From: Pelagibacteraceae bacterium
GTDB taxonomy: Bacteria > Pseudomonadota > Alphaproteobacteria > HIMB59 > GCA-002718135
NCBI GenBank assembly: GCA_002718135.1
Contig: PBDN01000004.1
Span: forward strand, 1 to 58,326
Direction: 5' to 3'
DNA length: 58,326 nt
The notes under the pieces are model-generated. The model was not told where the DNA came from. It was given only the letters and a program-made list of their open reading frames with translations, and searched no databases. Below, piece by piece: positions 1 to 8,581 of the stretch (the stretch's first letter is position 1; each line of letters begins with the position of its first letter). The position numbers were made by a program, and so were the translations under genes.

Positions 1-225
1 GTAAATTTTACCTTTATTCCAATATTTAGGTTTCATATGGGTTATTATAATAAATTAAAAAAAATATTATCATATATTAATTTTTTATTTGGAATTTATT
101 TATGGATATTAATAATTTATGCTTTTTTTAGAATGACTGGACTGATTAAAAGAATACCTATGCAAGAACATGGACTTGGGTATTATTTATCTTTACCTAT
201 AGAGTCGATTTTAAAATTTTTTTAA
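1..225 (+). CDS. C-terminal end of an unidentified membrane protein (cut by window start)
   Basis: The reading frame is open from base 1 and stops at 225, so this is probably the tail of a longer gene; an ATG at 37 would give a 62-residue protein instead. It holds one clear hydrophobic stretch (from about FLFGIYLWILIIYAFF), followed by a basic turn and an amphipathic tail ending in IESILKFF. I do not recognise the family. The EamA transporter gene begins 10 bases downstream on the same strand, so the two may be co-transcribed. It could be the C-terminal membrane anchor of a glycosyltransferase or a transporter, but nothing seen here decides that. Confidence 0.4.
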   Translation, partial: VNFTFIPIFRFHMGYYNKLKKILSYINFLFGIYLWILIIYAFFRMTGLIKRIPMQEHGLGYYLSLPIESILKFF

Positions 226-235
226 TTTTTAATTA

Positions 236-1129
236 ATGTTATTTTATTTTAGTTTAGCTATTCTTTCAGCTTTATGTTGGTCAGTTTCATCTCTTATTTC
301 AGCAGATATAACAAGATCAATAGGTGGACTAGCCTTTAATAGAATAAGATTATTTTTTGTTTCATTAATGTTAATTTGTTTTACATTTTATACAAATACT
401 TGGCATACTATTAATACAAATTTTTTAATCACAATAATTATATCAGGAATAATAGGTATTTTCTTAGGTGATACTTTTTTATTCATAGCATTACAAAAAT
501 TGGGTCCAAGAAGAAATAATATTTTATTTTCATTAGCAGCTCCTTTTACGGTTATATTAAATATTATTTTTCTCGATCACTTTATGTCATTTATACAACT
601 GATAGGTTGTTTTATTGTTTTTATAGGAGTAGTTGTAGCTATTGCATATGGAAATTCTGAAAAAAATAATCATAAATGGGAAAAAATAGAAGGATCATTA
701 TTTATAGGTTTACTTTTTGGAATAATAGCAGCTTTATGTCAGTCATTGGGATTAATCATTATGAAACCAATATTAAATGCTGGAGCTGATCCTATAGCCT
801 CTGCCTCTATTAGGACTTTTGTATCATTTATTTTACTATCATTAACTTTTTTTATTAATTTAAAAATTTTTAAATCTAAAACAAAAATCAATACAAAAAT
901 TATTTATCTATCAATCTTAAGCGGTTTTCTAGGAATGGCTTTAGGAATGAGTTTATTATTAATTGCATTGAAAAATGCTGATGCTGGAATAGTAGCAACA
1001 TTATCATCAACTAGTCCTATAATGATTTTATTTTTAATCTGGATATTAACTAAAAAAATTCCTTCAATAGCTGCTTGGATAGGGACGATTATGGCTATAT
1101 TAGGAACCTCTCTAATTTTTATCTATTAA
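236..1129 (+). CDS. EamA/DMT-family transporter
   Basis: A 297-residue inner-membrane protein built almost entirely of about ten hydrophobic helices in two similar halves, as in drug/metabolite transporters with two EamA domains. Typical features are the small-residue-rich first helix ([14 protein letters not shown]), the segment [20 protein letters not shown] in the first half, and its counterpart [20 protein letters not shown] in the second half. The substrate cannot be told from the sequence; such proteins export or import small metabolites. The 3' end overlaps the convergent aspS gene by 18 bases. It lies just after the partial membrane-protein gene on the same strand. Confidence 0.8.
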   Translation: MLFYFSLAILSALCWSVSSLISADITRSIGGLAFNRIRLFFVSLMLICFTFYTNTWHTINTNFLITIIISGIIGIFLGDTFLFIALQKLGPRRNNILFSLAAPFTVILNIIFLDHFMSFIQLIGCFIVFIGVVVAIAYGNSEKNNHKWEKIEGSLFIGLLFGIIAALCQSLGLIIMKPILNAGADPIASASIRTFVSFILLSLTFFINLKIFKSKTKINTKIIYLSILSGFLGMALGMSLLLIALKNADAGIVATLSSTSPIMILFLIWILTKKIPSIAAWIGTIMAILGTSLIFIY

Positions 1130-2887
1130 CTTTATTCCAAGCTCCTCTAATCTAGATTTTTCTACTTCTGCTGGTGAATCCATCAATAAATCCATAGCCT
1201 GCTGATTCATTGGGAATGCAATAACTTCTCTAATATTAGGCTCATCGGCTAACAACATAACTATTCGATCAATTCCTGGTGCACTACCTCCGTGCGGAGG
1301 TGCACCAAATTTTAATGCATTTAACATACCTGAAAATTTTGATTCTAGTTCTTTTTTTGAATAACCAGCTATTTCAAAAGCTTTGTACATAATTTCAGGT
1401 AAATGATTTCTAATTGCTCCAGAAGATAATTCTACACCATTACAAACTATGTCATATTGAAAAGCTTTGATGTCAAGTGGATCTTTATTTAATAAAGATT
1501 CCATACCTCCCTGTGGCATAGAAAATGGATTATGACTAAATTGTAATTTATTAGTTTGCTCATCAATCTCATACATTGGATAGTCCACAATCCAACAAAA
1601 TTCAAATGAATTTTTATCTAGCAAATCAAGTTCTGTACATAATTTATTTCTTACTAGTCCAGAAAATAATAAAGCTGAATTAAGACGGTCACAAATAAAA
1701 AATATTGATTGATCATTAGTCAATTTCAATGATTGCAATTGATCATTATTTAAATTTTTTGCAATAGGCCCCTTGTACGAATTATCAATAAAATTAATGT
1801 AACCTAAGCCAGCTAAACCATTTTCTCTAGCCCATTTATTTAGTTTATCAAAAAAACTTCTAGGTTTGTTTGCAGTATTATTTACAATTATACCCTTTAC
1901 CACTGAACCTTTTTTTATTTGATCACTAAATATTTTAAAATTTGAGTTTTCAAATATATTTGTATAATCTTCAATTATAAGTGGATTTCTTAAATCTGGT
2001 TTATCAGTTCCATACATTTGCATAGATTCTGCAAAAGAAATTTTTCTGAAAGGATATTTGCTAATTCTAGCAGGCTGTTCTCTATTGTAGTATTTATTTT
2101 CTTCAAAAATTTCATATAATACTGGTTCAATAGCCATAAAAACATCTTCTTGAGTAACAAAACTCATTTCAAAATCTAATTGGTAGAATTCACCAGGTGA
2201 ACGATCAGATCTACTATCTTCATCTCTGAAACACGGTGCAATTTGAAAATATTTATCAAATCCTGCTATCATCAATAATTGTTTAAATTGTTGCGGTGCT
2301 TGAGGAAGTGCATAAAATTTACCTTGATGGATCCTGGAAGGAACTAAGTAATCTCTAGCGCCTTCAGGGGATGTAGAAGTTAATATTGGAGTTTGAAATT
2401 CTACAAATCCTTGTTCAATCATTTTTTTTCTAATAGAATAAATTATTTTATTTCTTAAAAGAATATTATTATGAAGTTTTTTTCTTCTTAAATCTAAAAA
2501 TCTATATTTTAATCTAATTTCCTCTCCATAATCTATATCTGAATTCACAGGAAGAGGTAGAACATTAGATCTAGATAAAAGTTTATATGCTGAAATCGCA
2601 ATTTCTATTTCACCAGTTTTTAAATTTTTGTTAACAGTTTCTAATGATCTTTTAAATACTTTACCAGTAATTGTTATAACACATTCGTTACTTAATTTGC
2701 TTATTTCAGTAAAAATATCACTTTTTGAATCAACAACACATTGAGTTATTCCATAATTATCTCTTAAATCAATAAATAAAAGGTTGCCATGATCTCTAAT
2801 TGTGTCAATCCATCCACTCAAAGTTACAGTTTCATTTAAATTTTCTAATGAAAGATCTGAGCAGTAATGTGATCTATATTTGTTCAT
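1112..2887 (-). CDS. aspS: Aspartyl-tRNA synthetase
   Basis: A 591-residue class II aminoacyl-tRNA synthetase that charges tRNA-Asp in the cytoplasm. The order is an N-terminal OB-fold anticodon-binding domain (with [19 protein letters not shown]), the catalytic core with class II motif 2 ([19 protein letters not shown], near residue 220), the inserted GAD domain typical of bacterial enzymes, and motif 3 ([14 protein letters not shown]) near the C-terminus. The length fits bacterial AspRS. Many alphaproteobacterial AspRS also charge tRNA-Asn (non-discriminating); the sequence alone does not tell me whether this one does. It is last in a minus-strand run after hdaA, 9 bases away. Confidence 0.97.
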   Translation of the reverse strand: MNKYRSHYCSDLSLENLNETVTLSGWIDTIRDHGNLLFIDLRDNYGITQCVVDSKSDIFTEISKLSNECVITITGKVFKRSLETVNKNLKTGEIEIAISAYKLLSRSNVLPLPVNSDIDYGEEIRLKYRFLDLRRKKLHNNILLRNKIIYSIRKKMIEQGFVEFQTPILTSTSPEGARDYLVPSRIHQGKFYALPQAPQQFKQLLMIAGFDKYFQIAPCFRDEDSRSDRSPGEFYQLDFEMSFVTQEDVFMAIEPVLYEIFEENKYYNREQPARISKYPFRKISFAESMQMYGTDKPDLRNPLIIEDYTNIFENSNFKIFSDQIKKGSVVKGIIVNNTANKPRSFFDKLNKWARENGLAGLGYINFIDNSYKGPIAKNLNNDQLQSLKLTNDQSIFFICDRLNSALLFSGLVRNKLCTELDLLDKNSFEFCWIVDYPMYEIDEQTNKLQFSHNPFSMPQGGMESLLNKDPLDIKAFQYDIVCNGVELSSGAIRNHLPEIMYKAFEIAGYSKKELESKFSGMLNALKFGAPPHGGSAPGIDRIVMLLADEPNIREVIAFPMNQQAMDLLMDSPAEVEKSRLEELGIKLIDKN

Positions 2888-2896
2888 TTTTTTGTA

Positions 2897-3529
2897 TTAC
2901 AATATTTCTTTGATTAATGGTATTGTTAATTGGCGTTTTTTTTCAAGCGACAAATTATCAATTTTATCAATAACATTATTTATCTCTTCATATGACCTAG
3001 TAACATGATTAAGTAAATAATCAAAAATATCTTTATTGTTAATAATAAATTGTTTTTCAGTTAATTTTTTAGTTAAAATATTTAATAACATTTCATCATC
3101 TGGTAGTTTAATTCGTGTATAAAAAAAAGATTTTAGTCTTGATTTTAAATCTGGTAATTTAAAATTATATTCAAATAAATCAAAACTAGTAATAACTAAG
3201 ATTTTAAGACTATTTAAAAAACAATGATTTATAATATGAAATAAATCTTCTTCACTTGAAGTAGTTAAATCAGTATCAAATATTATATTTTTTTTTATTG
3301 AAATAATTTCCTTAAAATTTTTATTAAAAAAAACTGAATCATTTTTTTTCATCCAAATATTAGCAAGATGGGTTTTTCCTGATTTTTTAGGCCCTACTAA
3401 CAAAATATTTTTATTCAAAGTATTTTTGGTTAAAGTTTCAAAAGAATGAATATTAGTATCATTAACAAAAAAATTATTTATATCCATATTATTATAAGAA
3501 TCAAAATTAAAAAATTTTTGTTTTTTCAT
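2897..3529 (-). CDS. hdaA: HdaA-like DnaA-related regulatory ATPase
   Basis: A 210-residue AAA+ protein related to DnaA but without the DnaA C-terminal DNA-binding domain. The Walker A motif GPKKSGKT is at residues 46-53 and a Walker B-like segment IIFDTD at about 82-87. In alphaproteobacteria HdaA works with the DNA polymerase sliding clamp to promote ATP hydrolysis by DnaA and so limits re-initiation; that role is inferred from family and size. The N-terminus (KKQKFFNFD) could hold a clamp-binding peptide, but this is not certain. Its start codon overlaps the stop of the DUF2066 gene (ATGA), suggesting translational coupling. The sequence is quite divergent. Confidence 0.75.
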   Translation of the reverse strand: MKKQKFFNFDSYNNMDINNFFVNDTNIHSFETLTKNTLNKNILLVGPKKSGKTHLANIWMKKNDSVFFNKNFKEIISIKKNIIFDTDLTTSSEEDLFHIINHCFLNSLKILVITSFDLFEYNFKLPDLKSRLKSFFYTRIKLPDDEMLLNILTKKLTEKQFIINNKDIFDYLLNHVTRSYEEINNVIDKIDNLSLEKKRQLTIPLIKEIL

Positions 3530-4554
3530 AATAATTTAATATTACAGTTTTCATTTTCATATTTTAATCGAATTCTATTTGCATTTAAAAGACCAACTAA
3601 AATATCATTATTTCCATAGTATTCTAAATTATAAGTATTAACGTTATAAGACATTTTAATTAACTCTATTTTATGAGTTAAAGAAATTGAATTAATAATA
3701 GATTTAATTTTTTTTAATTCTAGTAAATTAAGATAGTGTATTTTGCAGGTCAGATAATTTAAATATTCATTCTGAATTAAATTAAATTCTTTCCATTTAT
3801 CAATTATATTATCTTGTATTTTAATAAAAAAATTATCAGAAAGATGATTATCAAAACGAGTTTTCTCAATCAAATATAAATTTTTTTTATTAACTAAATA
3901 ATATTCAATTTCATAAATATTATTAGATTCTTGTATTTTAAAAATTATAGTTTCGATATTATTATATTTGTTTTTAAAATTATTGATTTTATTAACATCT
4001 AGATTTTCAATATCTTTAAAATCTAATAGATATCTGTCATTAATACTTAAATCTGGAATAAAATAAAAATTATAACTTTTATTAATTAAAAATTCATAAT
4101 ATTTATTATTTTTAGTCAACATATGTTTATTATAATCATTTTTAAAATAAATTATTGTTAAGTAATTTTTTGGTATTTCCTCAACATATGGAATTTTATT
4201 TAATCTTAAGTAATCTAAAATTAATTTTTTATTATAATTAATTTTTATATCTGCACTATAAGAATTATTTATAATTTTTTCATTATTAATTATAATATTT
4301 TTAATAAATATATTGGCAAAATCTATATCTAAATTTCTTTTTAAGTTATTATAATTTTTTTTTAATAGAATTTTATTAAATATTAAATCTAATGTTAAAT
4401 ATTTTACTTCATCTATTTTTTTATTTTTGAAATCATCAATATTTTCATTGATGAATTTAACATTAACTGATGATGTTTCAAATAATTTATTAGAATAAGA
4501 AATATTAGAAAATAAAATAAAAAAAATAAATATAAAATAAAATAATAAGTTCAT
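3526..4554 (-). CDS. DUF2066-family protein, probably exported
   Basis: A 342-residue protein with a hydrophobic N-terminus that looks like a signal peptide (FIFIFFILFSNISYS). The middle matches the DUF2066 pattern: a YSADIKI strand followed by IPYVEEIPKNYLTIIYF, where family members have a Y(S/T)V-like strand and a proline-containing 'P(v)l(v)vP' strand. The function of DUF2066 is unknown; its members are found next to hdaA and purM-type genes in other proteobacteria. Composition is extremely AT-rich, with many Asn, Lys and Ile residues, showing weak constraint. It is followed by hdaA with a 4-base overlap. Confidence 0.65.
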   Translation of the reverse strand: MNLLFYFIFIFFILFSNISYSNKLFETSSVNVKFINENIDDFKNKKIDEVKYLTLDLIFNKILLKKNYNNLKRNLDIDFANIFIKNIIINNEKIINNSYSADIKINYNKKLILDYLRLNKIPYVEEIPKNYLTIIYFKNDYNKHMLTKNNKYYEFLINKSYNFYFIPDLSINDRYLLDFKDIENLDVNKINNFKNKYNNIETIIFKIQESNNIYEIEYYLVNKKNLYLIEKTRFDNHLSDNFFIKIQDNIIDKWKEFNLIQNEYLNYLTCKIHYLNLLELKKIKSIINSISLTHKIELIKMSYNVNTYNLEYYGNNDILVGLLNANRIRLKYENENCNIKLL

Positions 4555-4612
4555 TTAAATATTTGAACACAATATAATCTATAATTAAAATCTAAAATAG
4601 CTATATTAGTGA

Positions 4613-5029
4613 TTAAATAAAAATTTCTTGATTACTAAAGAAAAAACTAATTTCTTTTTCTGCATTTTCTTTTGAATCTGAACCATGAACAGAATTTTCT
4701 TGAACATTTAATCCGTATGATTTCCTTATAGTTCCTACTTCTGCATTTTCTGGATTGGTTGCGCCCATTACTTTTCGATAATTTTCTATAGCATTTTTTC
4801 CATATAAAACCTGAAGTACTACAGGTTCAGAAGTCATAAAATCAATTAAATCATTAAAAAAAGGCTTATCTGAATGAATTGAATAAAATTCTTTAGCTTG
4901 ATTAATAGTCATTTTTATTTTTTTTTGGGCAACTATTTTTAAATTATTTTCCTCAATAATTTTATTTATTCCTCCAGTTATATTTCGTTTTGTTGCATCT
5001 GGTTTAATTATAGAAAATGTCATCTCCAT
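4613..5029 (-). CDS. ndk: Nucleoside diphosphate kinase
   Basis: A 138-residue enzyme that moves the gamma phosphate from ATP to other nucleoside diphosphates. It shows the family start (FSIIKPDATKRN), a conserved arginine/glycine-rich core (YRKVMGATNP) and the active-site motif NSVHGSDS with the phosphorylated histidine at H115. The length is normal. The first ATG is preferred because an AGGAT Shine-Dalgarno-like element lies about 7 bases upstream; a second ATG two codons later is too close to its own GGAG. pepA ends 5 bases upstream on the same strand, so both are probably one transcript. Confidence 0.96.
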   Translation of the reverse strand: MEMTFSIIKPDATKRNITGGINKIIEENNLKIVAQKKIKMTINQAKEFYSIHSDKPFFNDLIDFMTSEPVVLQVLYGKNAIENYRKVMGATNPENAEVGTIRKSYGLNVQENSVHGSDSKENAEKEISFFFSNQEIFI

Positions 5030-5034
5030 ACTAA

Positions 5035-6489
5035 TTATCCTTTCAAAAATTGATCTATTAAACGTATTCCAAAAGCAGTTGCTCCTGGTTTATGAAGTTT
5101 GGAAGAAGAATTAATTCCTCCTTTTAAAGTCCATGATACTCCAGCAATATCTATATGTGCCCAAGGAATATTGTTCTCAATAAATCTATATAAAAATTGT
5201 GCTGCATGTGTGGACCCTCCAAAGCGACTTGATCCAATATTTTTCATATCTGCTCTTAATGTATTAATTTCTGAGTCATATTCGGATCCTAAAGGCATTC
5301 TCCATAAATTTTCATTAACTATCTCCCCTGCTTTTTGCATTTTTGAAGAAAGAGAATTATTATTAGAAAATATGCCAGCTTTATGTGTGCCTAAAGCAAT
5401 CATTATAGCACCTGTAAGAGTTGCAAAATCAATTATTTGTGAAGGATTATAAAATTTTTGAGCATAGGATAGTAAATCTGCTAATACTAATCTACCTTCA
5501 GCATCAGTATTTAAAACTTCAATAGTTTTACCAGACATTGATTTAATAATATCACCTGGCCTTTGAGCTTTACCATCAGGCATATTTTCTACTAAACCAA
5601 CTATTCCAACAAGAGATGATTTAAAATTATTTAAAGCTGCATTAATTAATGAACCCACCACAACAGCTGAGCCACCCATATCAGTAATCATTTCTTCCAT
5701 TCCTGAACTTGGTTTTAATGATATGCCACCAGTGTCAAAAGTAACTCCTTTGCCAATCAATAATGTTGGTTTTTTTGTTTTCTTTATATTCCATTCCAAA
5801 ATAACAACTTTAGGCTCAATTTCACTTCCTTTTGCAACTGCTAAAATTGAATTCATATTATATTTTTTTAACTGAGAAATATTCAATACTTTAACATTTA
5901 AATTTTTAATTTTTAAATTTTGACATTTTTTAGCAAAAGTTACAGGATTCAAAATATTTGCTGGTTCAGATACTAGATCTTTACAATAATTCATTGAATA
6001 CAAAAGATTAGAATTATAATTAATTTTATTTATAAGATTTTTACTTAATTTATTAATATAAAAATTAAATTTTTTTAGCTCTTTATTAGACATATATTTA
6101 TCAAAACTATAACTTTTAATGCCCAAGCCAAAAATAATATCAGGTATAATATTTTTATTTTTTGATTTTTGTAAATTATTAGAGAAAATTAAAGTTATAT
6201 TATTATTTTTAGAACTCACTTTGTTTAATACATCAGATCCAATAATCAAACCGCTTGAATTTTTATCAATAATTTTAATATATATTGAGATATATTTTTT
6301 GTTATTTGATCTATGATTTAAGGTAATTTCTTTAGTAATCTCTAAGTTATCCCTAAATAATGTATTTTTAAAATCGATGTTAACAAATTCAGGTAAAGAA
6401 ATATTATTTAATTCCTTTAAATTTGATATAAAAATAGCAATATTGTCATTTTTTGATGAATAATTATTAACAAAGTAAATTGAAGCCAT
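5035..6489 (-). CDS. pepA: Leucyl aminopeptidase (M17 family)
   Basis: A cytosolic two-metal aminopeptidase that removes N-terminal residues from peptides. The M17 catalytic domain is clear: GKGVTFDTGGISLKPS holds metal- and substrate-binding Lys and Asp, and the family signature NTDAEGRLVLADLL follows. The N-terminal third is the usual divergent regulatory domain. The frame can be extended to a TTG at 6525, but the ATG at 6489 (protein starting MASIYF, 484 residues) is the likelier start: the extension would run 36 bases into lptF. With this start, the pepA and lptF start codons touch back to back. ndk follows 5 bases downstream. Confidence 0.95.
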   Translation of the reverse strand: MASIYFVNNYSSKNDNIAIFISNLKELNNISLPEFVNIDFKNTLFRDNLEITKEITLNHRSNNKKYISIYIKIIDKNSSGLIIGSDVLNKVSSKNNNITLIFSNNLQKSKNKNIIPDIIFGLGIKSYSFDKYMSNKELKKFNFYINKLSKNLINKINYNSNLLYSMNYCKDLVSEPANILNPVTFAKKCQNLKIKNLNVKVLNISQLKKYNMNSILAVAKGSEIEPKVVILEWNIKKTKKPTLLIGKGVTFDTGGISLKPSSGMEEMITDMGGSAVVVGSLINAALNNFKSSLVGIVGLVENMPDGKAQRPGDIIKSMSGKTIEVLNTDAEGRLVLADLLSYAQKFYNPSQIIDFATLTGAIMIALGTHKAGIFSNNNSLSSKMQKAGEIVNENLWRMPLGSEYDSEINTLRADMKNIGSSRFGGSTHAAQFLYRFIENNIPWAHIDIAGVSWTLKGGINSSSKLHKPGATAFGIRLIDQFLKG

Positions 6490-7509
6490 ATGATTAATAA
6501 AATTAACCTTTACATATTTATGCAAATATTAAAATCTTGTATACTAATATTTTTCATTTTTATATCTATTTCATGGCTTTTGCAAGTTACCAGATTACTT
6601 AGTCTAACAAATTTAATTCAAGTAGATATAATAACTATTGTATTATTATCTTTATATCTTCTTCCAAATCTAATTACAGTAGTAATGCCATTTGTTATTA
6701 TATTTGGAATAATGCTTTGTTTTATCAAATTAAATAGAGACAGAGAACTAATAGCTATTTATAGTTTAGGTTTAAGATTAAAGACAATAAGTTTACCAAT
6801 TATAATATTTTCATTAATTTTGTCTATTTTTTTTATATTATTAAAATTTTATGTTTCACCTTACGTTTATGAAAAATACAAGAAAGAAGAATTTGAATTA
6901 AGAAATAAAATCAATTTTGAAAAAATGATAGTATCAAATTTCTTAGAAATTAACAATGATACTGTGATAGATTTTAAAAAAAATGAAAACTCATTTGATG
7001 AAATATTAATTAACTATAAAGATGAAAATGAAAATATTATATTTGCCAAAAAAGGTAAAATATCTCAAGATAAATTGAATTATGTTTTTGAATTAAATAA
7101 TGGATTTAAATTAACTATTGTAGATAAGGAAATTGAAAAACTTGAATTTGAAAACTATCTACTAAAAATAAATATTGACAAAGAAATACAATATGAACAT
7201 TCAGATCAAAATACATTCACGATATTTGATGATATTAAAAAAGAAAATTATTTGAACATTAGTTACAAAATTTTTGATGTTGCAATATTAATTTTTATAA
7301 TTTTTTTTTATTACAACAATAATATTAAAACTCATAAATATAATTTATCAAATAACATTTTTTTTATTTCGTTATCATCATTAGTTTTAATTACAAATCA
7401 ATTATTAAAAAATGCAGAAAGTTCTTTAATATATTATTTATCAATCATTATTAGTATAAATTTATTAATATTAATCATTATTTATTATAAAAAATTAAGA
7501 AATGAATAA
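6490..7509 (+). CDS. lptF: LPS export ABC transporter permease LptF
   Basis: A 339-residue inner-membrane protein of the YjgP/YjgQ family. It has three N-terminal membrane helices (the third around VMPFVIIFGIMLCF), a periplasmic beta-rich domain of about 170 residues, and C-terminal helices. The segment NRDRELIAIYSLGLR is the cytoplasmic coupling region characteristic of LptF/LptG. With LptG and the LptB ATPase (not in this window) it lifts lipopolysaccharide out of the inner membrane. It is first in a plus-strand run of six genes. The start ATG directly abuts the divergent pepA start. The periplasmic part and last helices are very AT-rich and weakly conserved. Confidence 0.9.
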   Translation: MINKINLYIFMQILKSCILIFFIFISISWLLQVTRLLSLTNLIQVDIITIVLLSLYLLPNLITVVMPFVIIFGIMLCFIKLNRDRELIAIYSLGLRLKTISLPIIIFSLILSIFFILLKFYVSPYVYEKYKKEEFELRNKINFEKMIVSNFLEINNDTVIDFKKNENSFDEILINYKDENENIIFAKKGKISQDKLNYVFELNNGFKLTIVDKEIEKLEFENYLLKINIDKEIQYEHSDQNTFTIFDDIKKENYLNISYKIFDVAILIFIIFFYYNNNIKTHKYNLSNNIFFISLSSLVLITNQLLKNAESSLIYYLSIIISINLLILIIIYYKKLRNE

Positions 7510-8581
7510 ATTAAATTTTTATCTTTTTAATTTATCTACAAAGTATATTTTAATAAATTTATTTATAATTTTATTTTTTGTAATATTTTTAAATTTAATT
7601 GAAATATCGAGAGTTTTAGAAAAACAACATCAAAACGTTTATTATTACATGTATTTGTCAATACTTAAAATTCCATCTATAATAAATGAAACAATACCTT
7701 TTATAATAATTATAGGAATTTCTTTTTTATTTAGAAATCTTATTAATAATAATGAATTAATAGCAATGAGAAATGTAGGATATTCTATTTTTGACATTTT
7801 TAAACCTATTTCAATATCTGTGACATTAATTGGTTTGGTTACACTATTTTTTTTAAATCCACTCTCAACATCATTTGAAAAAAAATATGAAAAAATTTTG
7901 AATAAACAAAATAAAGATTTATATTCAATTAAATTTTCAAAAGAAGGAATGTGGATAAAAAATAAAATTACCGATAAAGACTCTAATTATATAAACATAA
8001 AAAATATTGATTTAAAAAGAATGATTGCTAAAAATATAAAAATCTTAACTAATAAAAATAATGAAAATCTCCTAATTTTATCAAAAAATGGCATTATTTC
8101 TCAAAAGAAATTTATATTAAATGAAGTAAATGTTTTTAATATAAGTAATAATACCTATGAGGAATTAGATATTCTTGAAGTAGATTTGAATTTTAGTAAA
8201 GATAATATCATTAATTCAATTATCAATTTTAAACACGTTCCTTTTTATAGTTATTATACTCATATAAAAACTTTAAAAAAATTTAATCTTTATTCTTCAG
8301 AAATTGGTTTATTTTATATATCTGAAATATTAAAACCTTTTTTTATTGTCATGCTAGCTTTTGTAGTAGTTGGTTTTACTGGAAAATTTAAACGTAATGA
8401 AAATTTTTTTAAAATACTATTTTATTCAATATTAATAGGTTTTTTAATTTTTTTCTTAAAAGAAATTTTAACAAAAATTACTATATCACTAAATATCAAT
8501 TTTATTTATTCATATAGTGTAATGTTCTTATTACCTTTCTTAATTGGATTATATCAAATTATTAAAATAGAAAATGATTAA
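7502..8581 (+). CDS. lptG: LPS export ABC transporter permease LptG
   Basis: A 359-residue second YjgP/YjgQ permease, partner of LptF. It has the same plan: N-terminal helices with the motif NNELIAMRNVGYSIFDIFKP, a periplasmic domain, and three C-terminal helices starting near FFIVMLAFVVVGF. It overlaps the end of lptF by 8 bases and the start of lptD by 8 bases, so the three proteins are probably made from one message. The assignment as LptG rather than a second LptF rests on order (lptF, lptG, lptD is usual in alphaproteobacteria) and general similarity. Confidence 0.9.
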   Translation: MNKLNFYLFNLSTKYILINLFIILFFVIFLNLIEISRVLEKQHQNVYYYMYLSILKIPSIINETIPFIIIIGISFLFRNLINNNELIAMRNVGYSIFDIFKPISISVTLIGLVTLFFLNPLSTSFEKKYEKILNKQNKDLYSIKFSKEGMWIKNKITDKDSNYINIKNIDLKRMIAKNIKILTNKNNENLLILSKNGIISQKKFILNEVNVFNISNNTYEELDILEVDLNFSKDNIINSIINFKHVPFYSYYTHIKTLKKFNLYSSEIGLFYISEILKPFFIVMLAFVVVGFTGKFKRNENFFKILFYSILIGFLIFFLKEILTKITISLNINFIYSYSVMFLLPFLIGLYQIIKIEND

